Shown here: one piece after another, positions 43,685-43,815 of the stretch | Numbering within the stretch: position 1 is the first letter of the stretch | How the letters are laid out: every line of letters begins with the position of its first letter | Assembly (NCBI GenBank): GCA_016744455.1 | Contig: JADGEI010000026.1 | Span: forward strand, 1-43,815 | Length of the DNA: 43,815 nucleotides | Source of the DNA: Alcanivoracaceae bacterium | Lineage (GTDB): Bacteria; Pseudomonadota; Gammaproteobacteria; Xanthomonadales; Marinicellaceae | Direction: 5' to 3' | The notes under the pieces: model-generated | Database searches by the model: none | What the model was told of the DNA's origin: nothing | Seen by the model: the letters and a program-made list of their open reading frames with translations, nothing else | Position numbers and translations under genes: made by a program

Positions 43685-43815
43685 TACAGCTATACAACTT
43701 ATTATTTTAAGCCCTTTAGAGCCATATTCATAACTAATTTTTAACTCGATTGTGATTTTGACATTTTCAGCCATTAGTGATTTTTTTTCAATAATCCAGC
43801 TTTAAAAATCGTCAA

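Overview
The window is low-GC DNA from a Gram-negative gammaproteobacterium. The evidence is the gene order lptM-dapF-DUF484-xerC, the LPS genes waaA and O-antigen ligase, the cbb3-oxidase assembly gene ccoS, and the pairing of dprA with a LysM gene next to def. A Marinicella-like lineage would fit, but I cannot fix the genus. The host uses the standard bacterial code: dapF, DUF484, lptM, waaA and ccoS all end in TGA.

Positions 1 to about 7770 are an integrated, plasmid-like mobile element next to tRNA-Thr(TGT); its left end lies outside the window. It carries a CHC2/Toprim primase, a 666-residue lipoprotein of unknown function, an iteron array, a replication-initiator-like frame, a two-HTH AlpA-type regulator, an Mrr-like nuclease and a P4-type integrase. 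The most striking feature of the window is here. The initiator-like frame (4976 down to 3804, minus strand) is open for 390 codons with no TAA or TAG but contains nine in-frame TGA codons. The element's other five genes have no in-frame TGA and write Trp only as TGG. Replication of the element may therefore depend on UGA being decoded, or the gene may have decayed in an oddly TGA-specific way.

From 7936 to 27939 the DNA is core chromosome: SPOR protein, birA and an esterase; lptM-dapF-DUF484-xerC; mutT, secA and an M23 peptidase; dciA (DUF721); a tightly coupled topA-tsaC-waaA-ccoS-safE operon with a good promoter and four 4-bp stop/start overlaps; dprA and a LysM protein; and def and a GST.

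From 28011 to 34874 come a LOG protein, a DUF1338 protein, a ComEA-like protein, a long inverted repeat of about 174 bp, a PdsR/PdsS-type two-component system without sortase genes in the window, a repeat-rich peptidoglycan-binding lipoprotein and a small EF-hand protein.

From 34871 to 39054 is an envelope-sugar block (ELM1-type glycosyltransferase, CHCC zinc-finger protein, GT4, O-antigen ligase, GT2). It is followed by priA, a spacer with a palindromic pair of perfect DnaA boxes, an ECF sigma factor with a DUF3619-like and a DUF3106 gene, and a PqqD-like gene near the right edge that may begin a peptide-modification cluster.
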